DNA of 64,000 nt from Pseudomonas sp. TH15. Its GTDB lineage: Bacteria; Pseudomonadota; Gammaproteobacteria; Pseudomonadales; Pseudomonadaceae. Below the pieces are notes generated by a model, which was given only the letters and a program-made list of their open reading frames with translations, was not told where the DNA came from and searched no databases. Position numbers and translations under genes: made by a program. Of this stretch, positions 35,625 through 45,440 are shown one piece after another. Positions within the stretch are counted from its first letter, which is position 1; the number at the start of each line of letters is the position of its first letter. The stretch lies in the NCBI RefSeq assembly GCF_016651105.1, contig NZ_JAEKEL010000001.1, forward strand, positions 2,532,001-2,596,000. Reading direction: 5' to 3'.

Positions 35625-36644
35625 CTAAACCTCGACGGGAACCCGAAGCTTCGTGCTACCTAACGCATGCGTCTTGGAATCAAAAAACCGCAACTCAACC
35701 CCCGTCCCCTCAAACACCTTCGCGTAGTGCCGCTTCTGATGCTGAATGAACGCCTTGCTACGCGGATAAACCGACACCGCGACCACCTTCGGTTTCGCCT
35801 GGCGCAACGCGTGGATGATGTGGCTGTCCTGCTCGCCCAGCGCATGACCAAAAATGCACAACCCGTCGCCATGCCCCAGTAACTGGTCATAGCAAAACGA
35901 CAAATAGTCCGAGCTGCGAATGGTCTTGAGCTTGTCCTGGGCCGGGCCTTCGTTGACGAACAGCGGCACATCATCCAGCGTCTTGATCGTGTTGTTGATG
36001 GCAAAACTGCCGAGCAACGTGCCTTCGGTTGACATCAGTTTGCGAGCCGTACCGTCCTGATTGCGCACCAGATGCAGACCACCATGCAGGTACAGCAAAC
36101 ACGGCTTGTCGGTCGCGCTGGCGCTCAGATCGAAGCTCGGCTCAGAGCCGTGGAACAGGTCAGTGACGACATCAGGCGTGTGCTGGATCGCCCAGTTGCT
36201 CAGCAAGTCGTAGTTGGTGGTGAACACCGTCCGATAGTTGCCCAGTTCCTGATTGATCGTCGCCAGGGTCGCAGGCACCACCAGCCGCCACGGGATGTGC
36301 ACCGCGTGCACGGTATTGATCAGCGCTTCCTTGATCGCGTAGTAGCGATTGCGCGGCGCAGCGGAGCTGACGGCCAGGGCCTTGTTGACGCGGCTGGTGA
36401 TTTTCAACGCGCTGAGGACCTGTTCGAAGCTGCGGGTTTGCAGGGCCTCGAACACGCTTAGTTCGGACTGGCTCAGGGGCTTTTCTTCGACGGTGCGCGC
36501 GTTGTCGAACAGCGAGTCGTAACCGAAGTCGTCCCACACCGCGCGGCTGGCGCCGTTGCCCAGCAGCAGGCCGCTGAACGAAGCGCTGGTACGCAAGGCG
36601 TTCCAGTCTTCAAGTTGGGCGTCGACATCCAGGAAATCGGTCAT
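35625..36644 (-). CDS. SIR2-like DUF4917 protein
   Basis: 339 residues from the ATG at 36644. SIR2-superfamily landmarks are visible: nucleotide-loop GLLLGNGAS (about 25-33), FTTNYDLLSN (about 141-150), a catalytic-type His in LYLHGGLH (His187) and LCIFGHALGEQDSHII near residue 275. These match the SIR2_2/DUF4917 group. Some SIR2-like proteins of similar design are NAD-consuming anti-phage effectors, but this one stands alone beside metabolic genes. No signal peptide or membrane helix. Confidence 0.75.
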   Translation of the reverse strand: MTDFLDVDAQLEDWNALRTSASFSGLLLGNGASRAVWDDFGYDSLFDNARTVEEKPLSQSELSVFEALQTRSFEQVLSALKITSRVNKALAVSSAAPRNRYYAIKEALINTVHAVHIPWRLVVPATLATINQELGNYRTVFTTNYDLLSNWAIQHTPDVVTDLFHGSEPSFDLSASATDKPCLLYLHGGLHLVRNQDGTARKLMSTEGTLLGSFAINNTIKTLDDVPLFVNEGPAQDKLKTIRSSDYLSFCYDQLLGHGDGLCIFGHALGEQDSHIIHALRQAKPKVVAVSVYPRSKAFIQHQKRHYAKVFEGTGVELRFFDSKTHALGSTKLRVPVEV

Positions 36645-36803
36645 TGCGTTGGTCGTCTCAAAAAGCAAAAGGTCTGATGGGCGGCGACTTTATCACGACC
36701 GGGGGTTGAGCCAGATCAACATGCGCCGTGACTGTTCGGTCGATCCTGTGGGCATCCGCTGAATCGGAGCTGTCGATTCGGCCCCCTTGCAGGAGATTCG
36801 CTC

Positions 36804-37952
36804 ATGAGCAGCACGTTTTTCATCCCCGCCGTCAACATCATGGGCAACGGTTGCCTCGACGAAGCGATGGACGCGATTCGCAAGTACGGTTTTCGCAAGG
36901 CGCTGATCGTCACCGATGTCGGGTTGGCCAGGGCCGGCGTGGCGGCGATGATTGCCGAGAAACTGGCGATGCAGGACATCGACTCGGTGATCTTCGACGG
37001 CGCCAAGCCGAACCCGAGCATCGCTAACGTCGAGCGCGGCCTGGGCCTGCTCAAGGAAAGTCGCTGTGATTTCGTGGTATCCCTGGGCGGCGGCTCGCCC
37101 CACGACTGCGCCAAAGGCATTGCCCTATGCGCGACCAACGGCGGGCAGATTCGTGACTATGAAGGCGTCGATCAATCGGAGAAGCCGCAACTGCCGCTGA
37201 TCGCCATCAATACCACCGCCGGCACCGCCAGCGAGATGACCCGCTTCTGCATCATCACCGACGAGTCGCGCCACGTGAAAATGGCCATCGTCGACCGCAA
37301 CGTCACGCCGCTGCTATCGGTCAACGACCCGGCGCTGATGGTCGCCATGCCCAAGGGTCTGACCGCCGCCACCGGCATGGACGCGCTGACCCACGCCATC
37401 GAAGCCTACGTCTCCACCGCTGCGAATCCGATCACCGACGCCTGTGCGTTGAAGGCCATCACTCTGGTCAGCAACAACCTGCGCCTGGCCGTGCGCGATG
37501 GCAGCGACATGGCCGCCCGGGAAAACATGGCGTATGCGCAGTTTCTCGCCGGCATGGCGTTCAACAATGCGTCGCTGGGTTTTGTCCACGCGATGGCCCA
37601 CCAGTTGGGTGGTTTCTACGACCTGCCACATGGTGTGTGCAACGCCGTGCTGCTGCCTCACGTGCAGAGCTTCAACGCGTTGGTCTGCGCCGATCGCCTG
37701 ACCGATGTGGCCCACGCCATGGGCGCCGACATTCGCGGTTTCAGCCCGGAAGAGGGAGCGCAAGCGGCCATCGCGGCGATTCGGAGCCTGGCCAAAGACG
37801 TGGAAATCCCCGGCGGTTTGCGTGACCTCGGCGCCAAGCTCAACGACATCCCGGTGCTCGCCTCCAATGCCTTGAAAGACGCCTGTGGCTTGACCAACCC
37901 GCGAGCGGCGGATCAACGCCAGATCGAGGAGATTTTCCGCAGCGCGTTTTAG
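36804..37952 (+). CDS. yiaY: Iron-containing (group III) alcohol dehydrogenase, YiaY-like
   Basis: 382 residues. The NAD-binding [10 protein letters not shown] (about 95-104) and metal ligands in [16 protein letters not shown] (about 254-269) are complete, as in YiaY/FucO/AdhB-type enzymes. It starts with ATG at 36804 preceded by AGGAG. Substrate range in relatives covers short alcohols and L-threonine. Its stop codon overlaps that of the convergent MFS gene by 2 nt. Confidence 0.88.
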   Translation: MSSTFFIPAVNIMGNGCLDEAMDAIRKYGFRKALIVTDVGLARAGVAAMIAEKLAMQDIDSVIFDGAKPNPSIANVERGLGLLKESRCDFVVSLGGGSPHDCAKGIALCATNGGQIRDYEGVDQSEKPQLPLIAINTTAGTASEMTRFCIITDESRHVKMAIVDRNVTPLLSVNDPALMVAMPKGLTAATGMDALTHAIEAYVSTAANPITDACALKAITLVSNNLRLAVRDGSDMAARENMAYAQFLAGMAFNNASLGFVHAMAHQLGGFYDLPHGVCNAVLLPHVQSFNALVCADRLTDVAHAMGADIRGFSPEEGAQAAIAAIRSLAKDVEIPGGLRDLGAKLNDIPVLASNALKDACGLTNPRAADQRQIEEIFRSAF

Positions 37953-39115
37953 GCGATTTTGCGGCCCGGCGCGAGCCTCACACAGAGCATCGCGCCGAGG
38001 GCCAGCAAGGTGCACAACAACGATAATGGCCAGGCCTGCTGACTGGCGATCAGGCTGGCGATGCCGCCAATCACGGCGGCCATTAACTGATGGATGAAAC
38101 CGCTCAACGCCATCGCATAAGCACCGCCGACCGGCGAACCGTTGTTGGCCAGTGACAGGCTGATCGGGTAATTCAGCGACTGGCCAAACACTGCAACGCA
38201 GTAGGGCAGCCAGAACAGCAACGCCACCGACGTCCCCGCCACACTCCCCAGCAACATCACCGCACTGCCAGCTAACACCAGCCCAACGCCGAGCGTCATC
38301 AGCCAATGCTGACCAGTGCGCAACACATAGCGATTCACCCCCAATGCTCCGAGAAAATACGCCGCGCTGATCGGCCAACCCAGCAGCCCGTATTCCACAG
38401 CGGACCAGTCAAACGGTCCTTGCAGAATCAGTGGCGCAGCGGTGTTGAACGCGATGATCACCCCGTAACCGAGGCCGCCGGCGAGGGCCGGCAGCAAGAA
38501 GGCGCGATGGCGCAGGATGCGCCCGTAGCTCGACCAACTGGAGACCGGACTGCTTTCATCGTTGAGCACCGGGAACGCGACCCGCGCCACGATCCCGGCC
38601 ATGACCAGACTCACGGCCCCCAGCACATAAAAGATCGCAGGCCAGCCAAACGCGACCTGGATAATCGACCCCAGGTACTGGCCAATCCCCAGCGCCACCA
38701 CGAAGGAAATCGAAATCCACGACAACGCCTTGGCCAGCAGATCACCGCGAAAACTGTCGCGAATCAGCACCCGGGCCATCACCGAGATCCCGCTGGCCCC
38801 AATGCCCTGAAGCAATCGAAAAAACAGGAATGATTCCAGCGTCTGGCCCAAGGGCAATACCAGGTTGCCCACGCCATAAATACCGAGCGCCGCCAGCAGC
38901 ACAGGCTTGCGCCCGATGCGCTGGCCCAGGCTGCCCCAGAACAACATCGGCAACGCCATGCCGATCAAATACACCGCTAACCCCCACGAAACCTGCGATG
39001 CCTCGGCGGACAAATGCCAGGCCATTTCCGGCAGCGCCGGCAGGTAAATGCTCATGCCCAATTGCGCGAGAAAAACAGTGCTGCAGGTTACGAGGAGGGT
39101 GGTGCTGCTCTTCAT
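37949..39115 (-). CDS. MFS transporter, DHA1 (multidrug/siderophore exporter type)
   Basis: 388 residues from the ATG at 39115, with about 12 membrane helices ([15 protein letters not shown] first; [18 protein letters not shown] loop and helix; ARVLIRDSF motif). The Bcr/CmlA-like motif RVLIRDSF suggests drug or metabolite export. The longer open frame to 39337 runs over the adjacent PLP-enzyme gene and is rejected. It is 16 nt downstream of that gene, which suggests it exports its product. Confidence 0.82.
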   Translation of the reverse strand: MKSSTTLLVTCSTVFLAQLGMSIYLPALPEMAWHLSAEASQVSWGLAVYLIGMALPMLFWGSLGQRIGRKPVLLAALGIYGVGNLVLPLGQTLESFLFFRLLQGIGASGISVMARVLIRDSFRGDLLAKALSWISISFVVALGIGQYLGSIIQVAFGWPAIFYVLGAVSLVMAGIVARVAFPVLNDESSPVSSWSSYGRILRHRAFLLPALAGGLGYGVIIAFNTAAPLILQGPFDWSAVEYGLLGWPISAAYFLGALGVNRYVLRTGQHWLMTLGVGLVLAGSAVMLLGSVAGTSVALLFWLPYCVAVFGQSLNYPISLSLANNGSPVGGAYAMALSGFIHQLMAAVIGGIASLIASQQAWPLSLLCTLLALGAMLCVRLAPGRKIA

Positions 39116-39131
39116 GGAATCATCCGTGGTT

Positions 39132-40397
39132 TCAGTGGCCGACGTCCCCGCCGTGGGTGCGCAACAGCTCGATGATGAGCTCACAAAACTGACGAATGAC
39201 CGTCGGCTCCATGTCGGCACGCAAGGTGATTCTGATGGCAGCCTGACCTTGAGCGACCACCGGGAAAAAGACTGCCGAGGTGAAAAAACCGAGGTCGGAC
39301 AATTCAATCGCGATGCGGTTGGCCAGCGCGGCCTCACCGCACTTGATCAGGCGGATGGCCATGTTGCTGTGGCATTGCTCGGTACTGATCAGGCTGTCAA
39401 ACAGGCGGATATTAGCCTGAAGGCTCGCCTGCAACGTGGTGAGTTCTGCGCTGTGATGCAGGCGGATCGAGGCCCGCCCGGCGCCGATCGCCGCGCAATT
39501 GAGACTCTGCGACCAGTTGCTCGGCCCGCCGTAACGCTGGATGAGTTTTTTCTGCCGCTCGTTGCCAAGCATGATCAATCCACCGCTGGCGCCAAACGAC
39601 TTGGCCAGTGACGCGACAATCAGGCAGTCGTCTTCCAGCGCCGCCATCCGCGGACGAACCAGGCCGGCGCCTTGCTGACCCACGGCAGACAAGGCGTGGG
39701 AATCATCCATGTACAGAAACAGCCCATAGCGCTCCTTCAGGTACAGCAGACCTTCCATGTTGGCGACGCCGCCCATGCTGTAGGTACCGTCGGCGACATA
39801 GGCGACACGGGCGTGCTGCTGGCAGGTCCGTTCAAGAAAATCCATGTCGTTGTGTGGCGCGGTGATCACCCGGGTTTCGTCCGAGCACGCGGCTTTGAGG
39901 TGATTCATCGAGTAATGCGCCATGCGGTCAAACACCATCACCGGCGGACGGTTTTCGGTGAATACGCCGCTGGCCAGCAGCGGAAGGATTCCAGCGCTTG
40001 CCGCACTGCACGACAAGGTGCTCAGGCAACTTGCGCCGAACAAGTCGGACAGTTCGTTTTCGTACTGTTCCAGAATCGCCAGTTTGCAGCGGTTTTTTGA
40101 GTTGGCGATCCGCAGGCTGCCGGTTTCCCACAACGTGGTCATGGCACCTTTGAGCAGGTCGGGATGGTGATCCAGACCCAGATAAGAGGTGGTGCAGAAG
40201 TGATGCAATTCACGACCGTACTGATCCAACAGGTGGTTGGCACCTTGCACTTCGACATTGAGCCCGGCGACTTTGCCGAGTTCGGCGATGTCCCAATCGT
40301 AATCGGCCAGGGCAATGACTTTGCGGTAGTTGGAATACAGGTTGAGGCTGGGCAACGGCAGATTCACAGGCGACATTCCTTGAGCGTAGCGATCCAT
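39132..40397 (-). CDS. Alpha-oxoamine-synthase-like PLP-dependent enzyme (aminotransferase class I/II fold)
   Basis: 421 residues from the ATG at 40397; an internal ATG at 40376 or an upstream GTG are alternatives, since no start has a strong Shine-Dalgarno. The PLP Lys is in IVASLAKSFGASGG, and the family motifs YMDDSHALSAVGQQGAG and ERYGLF precede it. It resembles BioF, KBL, Spt and CqsA/LqsA, which condense an amino acid with an acyl-CoA. No biotin genes are nearby. Pairing with an MFS exporter suggests a secreted amino-ketone metabolite. Confidence 0.78.
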   Translation of the reverse strand: MDRYAQGMSPVNLPLPSLNLYSNYRKVIALADYDWDIAELGKVAGLNVEVQGANHLLDQYGRELHHFCTTSYLGLDHHPDLLKGAMTTLWETGSLRIANSKNRCKLAILEQYENELSDLFGASCLSTLSCSAASAGILPLLASGVFTENRPPVMVFDRMAHYSMNHLKAACSDETRVITAPHNDMDFLERTCQQHARVAYVADGTYSMGGVANMEGLLYLKERYGLFLYMDDSHALSAVGQQGAGLVRPRMAALEDDCLIVASLAKSFGASGGLIMLGNERQKKLIQRYGGPSNWSQSLNCAAIGAGRASIRLHHSAELTTLQASLQANIRLFDSLISTEQCHSNMAIRLIKCGEAALANRIAIELSDLGFFTSAVFFPVVAQGQAAIRITLRADMEPTVIRQFCELIIELLRTHGGDVGH

Positions 40398-40600
40398 TGG
40401 GTGTTGCAATTTGTGTGTGTTGCCAGACTTTACAGAGCGCAAAGTCGGGTAAAAATCGGCCGTTTCCGCTAATCCTGAGAGGCAACGGAGTTTTGTTTGT
40501 AGGGCGGAGCCTCGAAAATCCGCGGATTAATCACATGTCCGACTTCAACAAAAACCGGGCTATCCTGCCGACTCGAACGAACTCCGCCAGCGAGCCTTCC

Positions 40601-41508
40601 ATGCTGCAAAAAGCCTGATTCGCCGCCTCGACCTGATCACCCTGCAACTGTTTGTCGCCGTGCACGAAGAGGGCACGCTGACCCGCGCCGCCTCGCGCGA
40701 AGCGATTGCGGTGTCGGCGGCAAGCAAGCGTCTGATGGAGTTGGAGGAGGCGCTGGGCATCAGCCTGTTCGTGCGGCAGGCCAAAGGCATGACCCTGACG
40801 CCGGCCGGCGAAACGCTGCTGCACCACGCGCGACAGATGTTGTTCAACGTCGAAAAAATGGGCCTGGAGCTGGGCGAGCACAGCCACGGTGTGCGCGGTT
40901 ACGTGCGCATGCTGGCGAATCTGTCGGCGATCATTCAATTCCTCCCGGAAGACCTGCGCGACTTCTCGGCGCAGCATCCGCAGGTCAAGACCGATCTCGA
41001 AGAACGGCCCAGCGCCGGAGTGATTCAGGGCGTGCTCGACGGCGTGGCAGACCTTGGCATTTGCTCCAACGACAGCGACACCAAAGGCTTGCACAGCGTG
41101 TTGTACCGCGAGGACAAACTGGTCGTGGTGATGTTGCCCGAGCATGCTCTGGCCGCACGCCCATCCGTGGCGTTCAGCGAAACCCTCGACAGCGATTACG
41201 TCGGTCTGCACGCCGCCAGTTCGATCAACATGCGTACCCACGCGGCTGCGCGTCAGGCTGGCAAGGTTCTGCGCATTCGTATTCATGTGCCGGGGTTTGA
41301 TGCGGTATGCCGCATGGTGCAGGCGAACATGGGCATCGGGATTTTGCCGCAGCGGGCGTTCGAGTTGTTCGGTCAGGCGCTGGGGTTGCACGCGGTGCCG
41401 CTGACAGATGAATGGTCGGATCGGGCGCTGATTGTGGTGGTGCGGGATGAGAAGAAGGGGCTGTCGCCGGTCAGTCGCTTGTTGTTCGAGCATTTGCGCC
41501 GGGGATAA
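40601..41508 (+). CDS. LysR-family regulator with apparent 5' frameshift
   Basis: The conserved frame encodes an HTH (LFVAVHEEGTLTRAASREAIAVSAASKRLMELEEALG) and a LysR substrate domain through 41508. The ATG at 40601 (M-L-Q-K-A-stop) is out of frame: five A's at 40608-40612 put it in the wrong phase. One more A, or a -1 shift there, would give M-L-Q-K-S-L-I-R-R-L-D-L-I-T. Without it the first start-type codon is GTG 40660, which removes the first HTH helix. It lies upstream of the CoA-transferase/lyase/permease genes and may regulate them. Confidence 0.75.
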
Positions 41509-41530
41509 ATCTCGATTGCGGCTGGCGGCC

Positions 41531-41624
41531 TCTTCGCGGGCAAGCCTTGCTCCTACAGGTTTTGCCGTGCAGCCGAGTGCCGGGGCCAACATAACCCGCG
41601 TAGGAGCAAAGCTTGCTCGCGGAG
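41531..41624. repeat. REP-type palindromic pair, diverged
   Basis: TCTTCGCGGGCAAGCCTTGC left and TAGGAGCAAAGCTTGCTCGC right, imperfect arms, in the 248-nt gap between the LysR gene and the CoA-transferase gene. Confidence 0.78.
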
Positions 41625-41756
41625 GCGGCCCCAGGTTCATCCCATCTCGCCAGCGTTCGCAGTTCGCGAACGCCCATTGCCGAACGAAGGTTGGATTCCT
41701 CCACCACCGCGCCTCTAGTCTTGCCCGCATATTCCAAGACCAAGAGGTACCCGACG

Positions 41757-42950
41757 ATGACTGCCCCCTTGAGTGCGATCAAAGTGATCGAGATAGGCAC
41801 CCTGATCGCAGCGCCCTTTGCGGCGCGCATGCTTGCCGAGTTTGGCGCCGAAGTCATCAAGATCGAAGCCATGGGTCAGGGCGACCCGCTGCGCAAATGG
41901 CGCAAGCTGCACGAAGGCACGTCACTCTGGTGGTACCTGCAATCGCGTAACAAGAAGTCGCTGGCACTCAACCTGAAATCCGCCGAAGGCATCGAACTGG
42001 TCAAACAACTGGCCAGCGATGCCGACGTGATCATCGAAAACCTGCGCCCCGGCGCGCTGGAAAAACTCGGTCTGGGCTGGGATGTATTGCATGCCCTTAA
42101 CCCCAATCTGACACTCGTGCGCATCTCCGGTTACGGCCAGACCGGCCCGTACCGCGACCGCCCGGGTTTCGGTGCGATCGGCGAGGCCATGGGCGGTATC
42201 CGCTACACCACCGGCACCCCCGGTTCGCCACCGGCGCGGGTCGGCGTCAGCCTCGGCGATTCGCTGGCCTCGTTGCACGCGGTGATCGGCGCGCTGATGT
42301 CGCTGCTGCGGGTCAAGACCGGGCAGGGCGGCGGCCAGGTGGTCGATGTGTCGCTGGCGGAAAGCGTGTTCAACGTCATGGAAAGTCTGGTGCCGGAATA
42401 CGACCTGCTGGGCCATGTCCGCGAACGCAGCGGCGGCGCGTTGCCGGGCATTGCCCCGTCCAATACCTATCTGACGGCCGATGGTGCCTACGTGGTGATC
42501 GCCGGCAACAGCGATCCGATCTACAAGCGTCTGATGCAGACCATCGGCCGCAGCGATCTCGCCGAAGCGGCGGAACTTGCCCACAACGACGGGCGCGCGG
42601 CCAAGAGTGGCATCCTCGATGCCGCGATTACCCACTGGACCAGCAGCCTGCCGATCAACGAAGTGCTCGTCGCCCTCGACGCCGCCGAAGTCCCGGCCGG
42701 GCGTATCTATTCGGTGGCTGATATCGTCGCCGATCCGCACTATCAGGCGCGGGACATGTTGCTCAATGCCGAGCTGCCCGGTGGTACCACGGTGAAGATG
42801 CCAGGCATCGTGCCAAAACTCTCGGAAACCCCCGGCGGCGTGAACTGGTCGGGGCCTAGTCTCGGTCAGCACACCGACGGCATTCTTGCCGGTCTCGGCC
42901 TGACTGAACGCGACATCGAACGCCTGAAAAGCCAAGGGGTGGTGCAATGA
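41757..42950 (+). CDS. Family III CoA-transferase (CaiB/BaiF)
   Basis: 397 residues from the ATG at 41757 (AAGAGG upstream). Family-III motifs: GTLIAAPFAARMLAEFGAEVIKIEA near the N-terminus, the catalytic Asp in GFGAIGEAMGG...DVSLAESVFNVMES and RISGYGQTGPYRDRPG. It transfers CoA between carboxylic acids. Four-base overlap with the next gene, an HMG-CoA-lyase-like enzyme, suggests it makes the CoA ester that the lyase cleaves. The N-terminal open frame from 41613 is within repeat sequence and is not used. Confidence 0.87.
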   Translation: MTAPLSAIKVIEIGTLIAAPFAARMLAEFGAEVIKIEAMGQGDPLRKWRKLHEGTSLWWYLQSRNKKSLALNLKSAEGIELVKQLASDADVIIENLRPGALEKLGLGWDVLHALNPNLTLVRISGYGQTGPYRDRPGFGAIGEAMGGIRYTTGTPGSPPARVGVSLGDSLASLHAVIGALMSLLRVKTGQGGGQVVDVSLAESVFNVMESLVPEYDLLGHVRERSGGALPGIAPSNTYLTADGAYVVIAGNSDPIYKRLMQTIGRSDLAEAAELAHNDGRAAKSGILDAAITHWTSSLPINEVLVALDAAEVPAGRIYSVADIVADPHYQARDMLLNAELPGGTTVKMPGIVPKLSETPGGVNWSGPSLGQHTDGILAGLGLTERDIERLKSQGVVQ

Positions 42951-43873
42951 TCACGGACTATTCGCAAACCCTGATCGTGCAGGAAGTGTCGCCGCGCGAC
43001 GGCTTGCAGATCGAGCCGACCTGGGTCGAAACCGCCGACAAGATCGCGCTGATCGATCAACTGTCGCAGGCCGGTTTCAGTCGCATCGAGGCCGGTTCGT
43101 TCGTCTCGCCGAAAGCCATCCCGGCACTGCGTGACGGTGAACAGGTTTTCCACGGCATACAACGGCAGTCCGGCGTGATCTACGTTGCACTGATCCCCAA
43201 CCTCAAGGGCGCGCAGCGCGCGTTGGAGGCGGGCGCCGATGAGCTGAACCTGGTGATGTCCGCCAGCCAGACCCACAACCTGGCCAATATGCGTATGCGT
43301 TGCGAGGATTCATTGGCGGCGTTTGCCGACATTGTCGCGTTTGCCAGCGGCTCGGGTGTGCGCCTGAACGGCAGTATCGCGACCACGTTTGGTTGTCCGT
43401 TCGAAGGCCGGATAGACGAGGACCGTGTGCTGCAAATCGTCGACGCTTATCAGGCGCTTGGCATTCAGGGCATCACGCTTGCCGACACCACCGGCATGGC
43501 CAATCCGCGTCAGGTGGATCGGCTGGTGCGGCGAGTCTTGCAGCGCGTTTCAGCGAGCGATCTGACCCTGCACTTCCACAACACACGTGGTCTCGGTCTG
43601 TGCAATGTGCTGGCAGCGTACGAAGCCGGTGCCCGGCGTTTCGACGCGGCGCTTGGCGGGCTTGGCGGTTGCCCGTTTGCGCCGGGTGCCTCGGGCAATA
43701 TCTGCACTGAAGATCTGGTCAACCTGTGCGATGAAATCGGCATCCACACGGGTATCGACCTGCCGCTGTTACTGCAACTGTCGCGCGGTCTGCCTGATCT
43801 TCTGGGCCACGAAGTTCCCGGTCAATTGGCCAAGGCCGGACGTAACTGCGACCTGCACCCAATCCCCACCTGA
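42947..43873 (+). CDS. Hydroxymethylglutaryl-CoA lyase-like enzyme
   Basis: 308 residues of the HMGL/DRE-TIM metallolyase family. VSPRDGLQIE (about 14-23) is the metal/substrate strand, and the signature GLGGCPFAPGASGNICTED holds the catalytic Cys. It would cleave a 3-hydroxy-3-methylacyl-CoA to acetyl-CoA or pyruvate plus a keto acid. It starts with ATGA overlap on the CoA-transferase gene. Together with the permease they look like a dicarboxylic-acid (for example citramalate or 3-methylglutarate type) catabolic unit; the exact acid is unknown. Confidence 0.86.
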   Translation: MITDYSQTLIVQEVSPRDGLQIEPTWVETADKIALIDQLSQAGFSRIEAGSFVSPKAIPALRDGEQVFHGIQRQSGVIYVALIPNLKGAQRALEAGADELNLVMSASQTHNLANMRMRCEDSLAAFADIVAFASGSGVRLNGSIATTFGCPFEGRIDEDRVLQIVDAYQALGIQGITLADTTGMANPRQVDRLVRRVLQRVSASDLTLHFHNTRGLGLCNVLAAYEAGARRFDAALGGLGGCPFAPGASGNICTEDLVNLCDEIGIHTGIDLPLLLQLSRGLPDLLGHEVPGQLAKAGRNCDLHPIPT

Positions 43874-43890
43874 CCAGCGAAATCCCTCTT

Positions 43891-43980
43891 TGCAGGAGCA
43901 AGGCTTGCTCGCGAAAGCGCTGTGTCATTCAGCAGCGATATCGCCTGCACTGACGCCTTCGCGAGCAAGCTCGGCTCCGG
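43891..43980. repeat. REP-type palindromic pair, diverged
   Basis: GCAGGAGCAAGGCTTGCTCG left and TTCGCGAGCAAGCTCGGCTC right, imperfect arms, between the lyase and the permease genes. Confidence 0.8.
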
Positions 43981-44050
43981 CAGGAACAGCGTCATAACCA
44001 GACAACAAAAACAATCGGACGCCCACTGGCAGTCCGCCTGGAGAAAAGCT

Positions 44051-45382
44051 ATGAGCCTCAACGTTATGGAGGCGGGCGCGAGCTCGTCCGTCGATCAAGA
44101 TGCCGAGAAAGCCCTGGTCAGCAAAGTCGCCTGGCGGCTGATGCCGTTGATCATGGTTTGCTACCTGTTCGCCTTTTTCGACCGCATCAACATCAGCTTT
44201 GCGAAATTCCAGCTGCAAGCCGACCTGAACCTGAGCAACACCGCTTATGGTCTCGGTGCCGGGCTGTTCGTGGTCGGTTATGTGCTCTTCGAAGTGCCGA
44301 GCAACATGATGCTGTACAAGGTCGGCGCGCGACGCTGGATCGCCCGAATCATGATGTCCTGGGGCGTGGCGACCGCGCTGATGGTCTTCGTCACCAGCGA
44401 GTGGCAGTTCTACGCGTTGCGCTTTTTGATTGGCGCGATGGAAGCGGGTTTCGCGCCGGGCGTGCTGTATTACCTGACACTGTGGTTCCCGCAGCACTTC
44501 CGTGGGCGCATTACGTCGATGCTGTTTCTGGCCTCGGCGTTTGCCGGTCTGGTTGGGGCGCCGTTTTCCGGGCTGGTGCTGGAACACCTCGATGGCGTGC
44601 TGCAAATGCGCGGGTGGCATTGGTTGTTCCTGCTCGGTGGTGTGCCGTGCGTTGGCTTGGGGTTTCTGGTGCTGATGCTGCTCAAGGACCGTATCGAGGA
44701 CGCGCACTGGTTGACCCCACAGGAGAAGAAACTGCTGTCGAGCCGCATCGCTCATCATGAGCCGCACAAAAGCGGCGGCTCGTTGCTGGCGGCGCTGAAA
44801 ATTCCGGGATTCCTGACGTTGGGGCTGATCTACTTCCTGATTCAGATCGCCTCCTATGGCCTCAACTTCTGGGCACCGCAGTTGATCCGCAGCGCCGGCA
44901 CCGAAAGTCCGGTGATGATTGGTCTGCTGACGGCCATTCCGTACATCTGCGGTGCAATCACCATGGTGGTGATCGGGCGGTTGTCGGACGCGACCGGCGA
45001 GCGCCGCAAGTTTGTCGCCGGGTTGGTGATCGTTGGCGCGATCGGCTTCTTCAGCGCGGGGATTTTCGCCGATCACACCACGTTCCTGATCGTCGCGCTC
45101 GGCCTGCTCGGTGCCGGCATCATTGCCGCGATCCCGAGCTTCTGGACCTTGCCACCGAAGTTGCTGGCCGGTGCTGGCGCAGGGGCAGCGGGCGGGATTG
45201 CAGTGATCAACACCCTTGGGCAATTCGGCGGGATTGTCAGCCCGGTGATGGTCGGCTCGATCAAGGACCTGACCGGCAGCACCACTCCGGCGCTGTATGT
45301 GATCGGCGTGGCGGCGCTGATTGCAGCAGCGCTGCTGCTGTGGGGCTTGCCGCAGAAATTGCGCACGCTCGACAAGTATTGA
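44051..45382 (+). CDS. MFS permease, anion:cation symporter family
   Basis: 443 residues from the ATG at 44051, with 12 predicted membrane helices. Family marks: VCYLFAFFDRINISFAKF in the first helix, the GVLYYLTLWFPQHFRGRI and LGGVPCVGLGFLVL segments, as in ACS-family organic-acid (phthalate, hexuronate, 4-hydroxyphenylacetate type) carriers. It is 177 nt after the HMGL-like gene and on the same strand, so it probably imports the acid processed by those enzymes. The open frame extending upstream crosses a REP and is not used. Confidence 0.87.
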   Translation: MSLNVMEAGASSSVDQDAEKALVSKVAWRLMPLIMVCYLFAFFDRINISFAKFQLQADLNLSNTAYGLGAGLFVVGYVLFEVPSNMMLYKVGARRWIARIMMSWGVATALMVFVTSEWQFYALRFLIGAMEAGFAPGVLYYLTLWFPQHFRGRITSMLFLASAFAGLVGAPFSGLVLEHLDGVLQMRGWHWLFLLGGVPCVGLGFLVLMLLKDRIEDAHWLTPQEKKLLSSRIAHHEPHKSGGSLLAALKIPGFLTLGLIYFLIQIASYGLNFWAPQLIRSAGTESPVMIGLLTAIPYICGAITMVVIGRLSDATGERRKFVAGLVIVGAIGFFSAGIFADHTTFLIVALGLLGAGIIAAIPSFWTLPPKLLAGAGAGAAGGIAVINTLGQFGGIVSPVMVGSIKDLTGSTTPALYVIGVAALIAAALLLWGLPQKLRTLDKY

Positions 45383-45389
45383 GCCGCTG

Positions 45390-45438
45390 AAAAGATCGCA
45401 GCCTCCGGTAGAAGCTGCCGAAGGCTGCGATCTTTTGA
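45390..45438. repeat. Palindromic repeat (GCAGCCT/CGATCTTTTG type), terminator-like
   Basis: AAAAGATCGCAGCCTCCGGT left and its complement GAAGGCTGCGATCTTTTGAT right, with a short loop. It lies between the ends of two convergent genes and has T/A tracts on both sides, so it may also terminate both transcripts. Confidence 0.83.
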
Positions 45439-45440
45439 TC

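Noticed and set aside
39132..40442. Naming the PLP enzyme bioF
   Set aside because: No bio genes nearby, and the N-terminal part is longer than in BioF. Only the wider alpha-oxoamine synthase family is supported.
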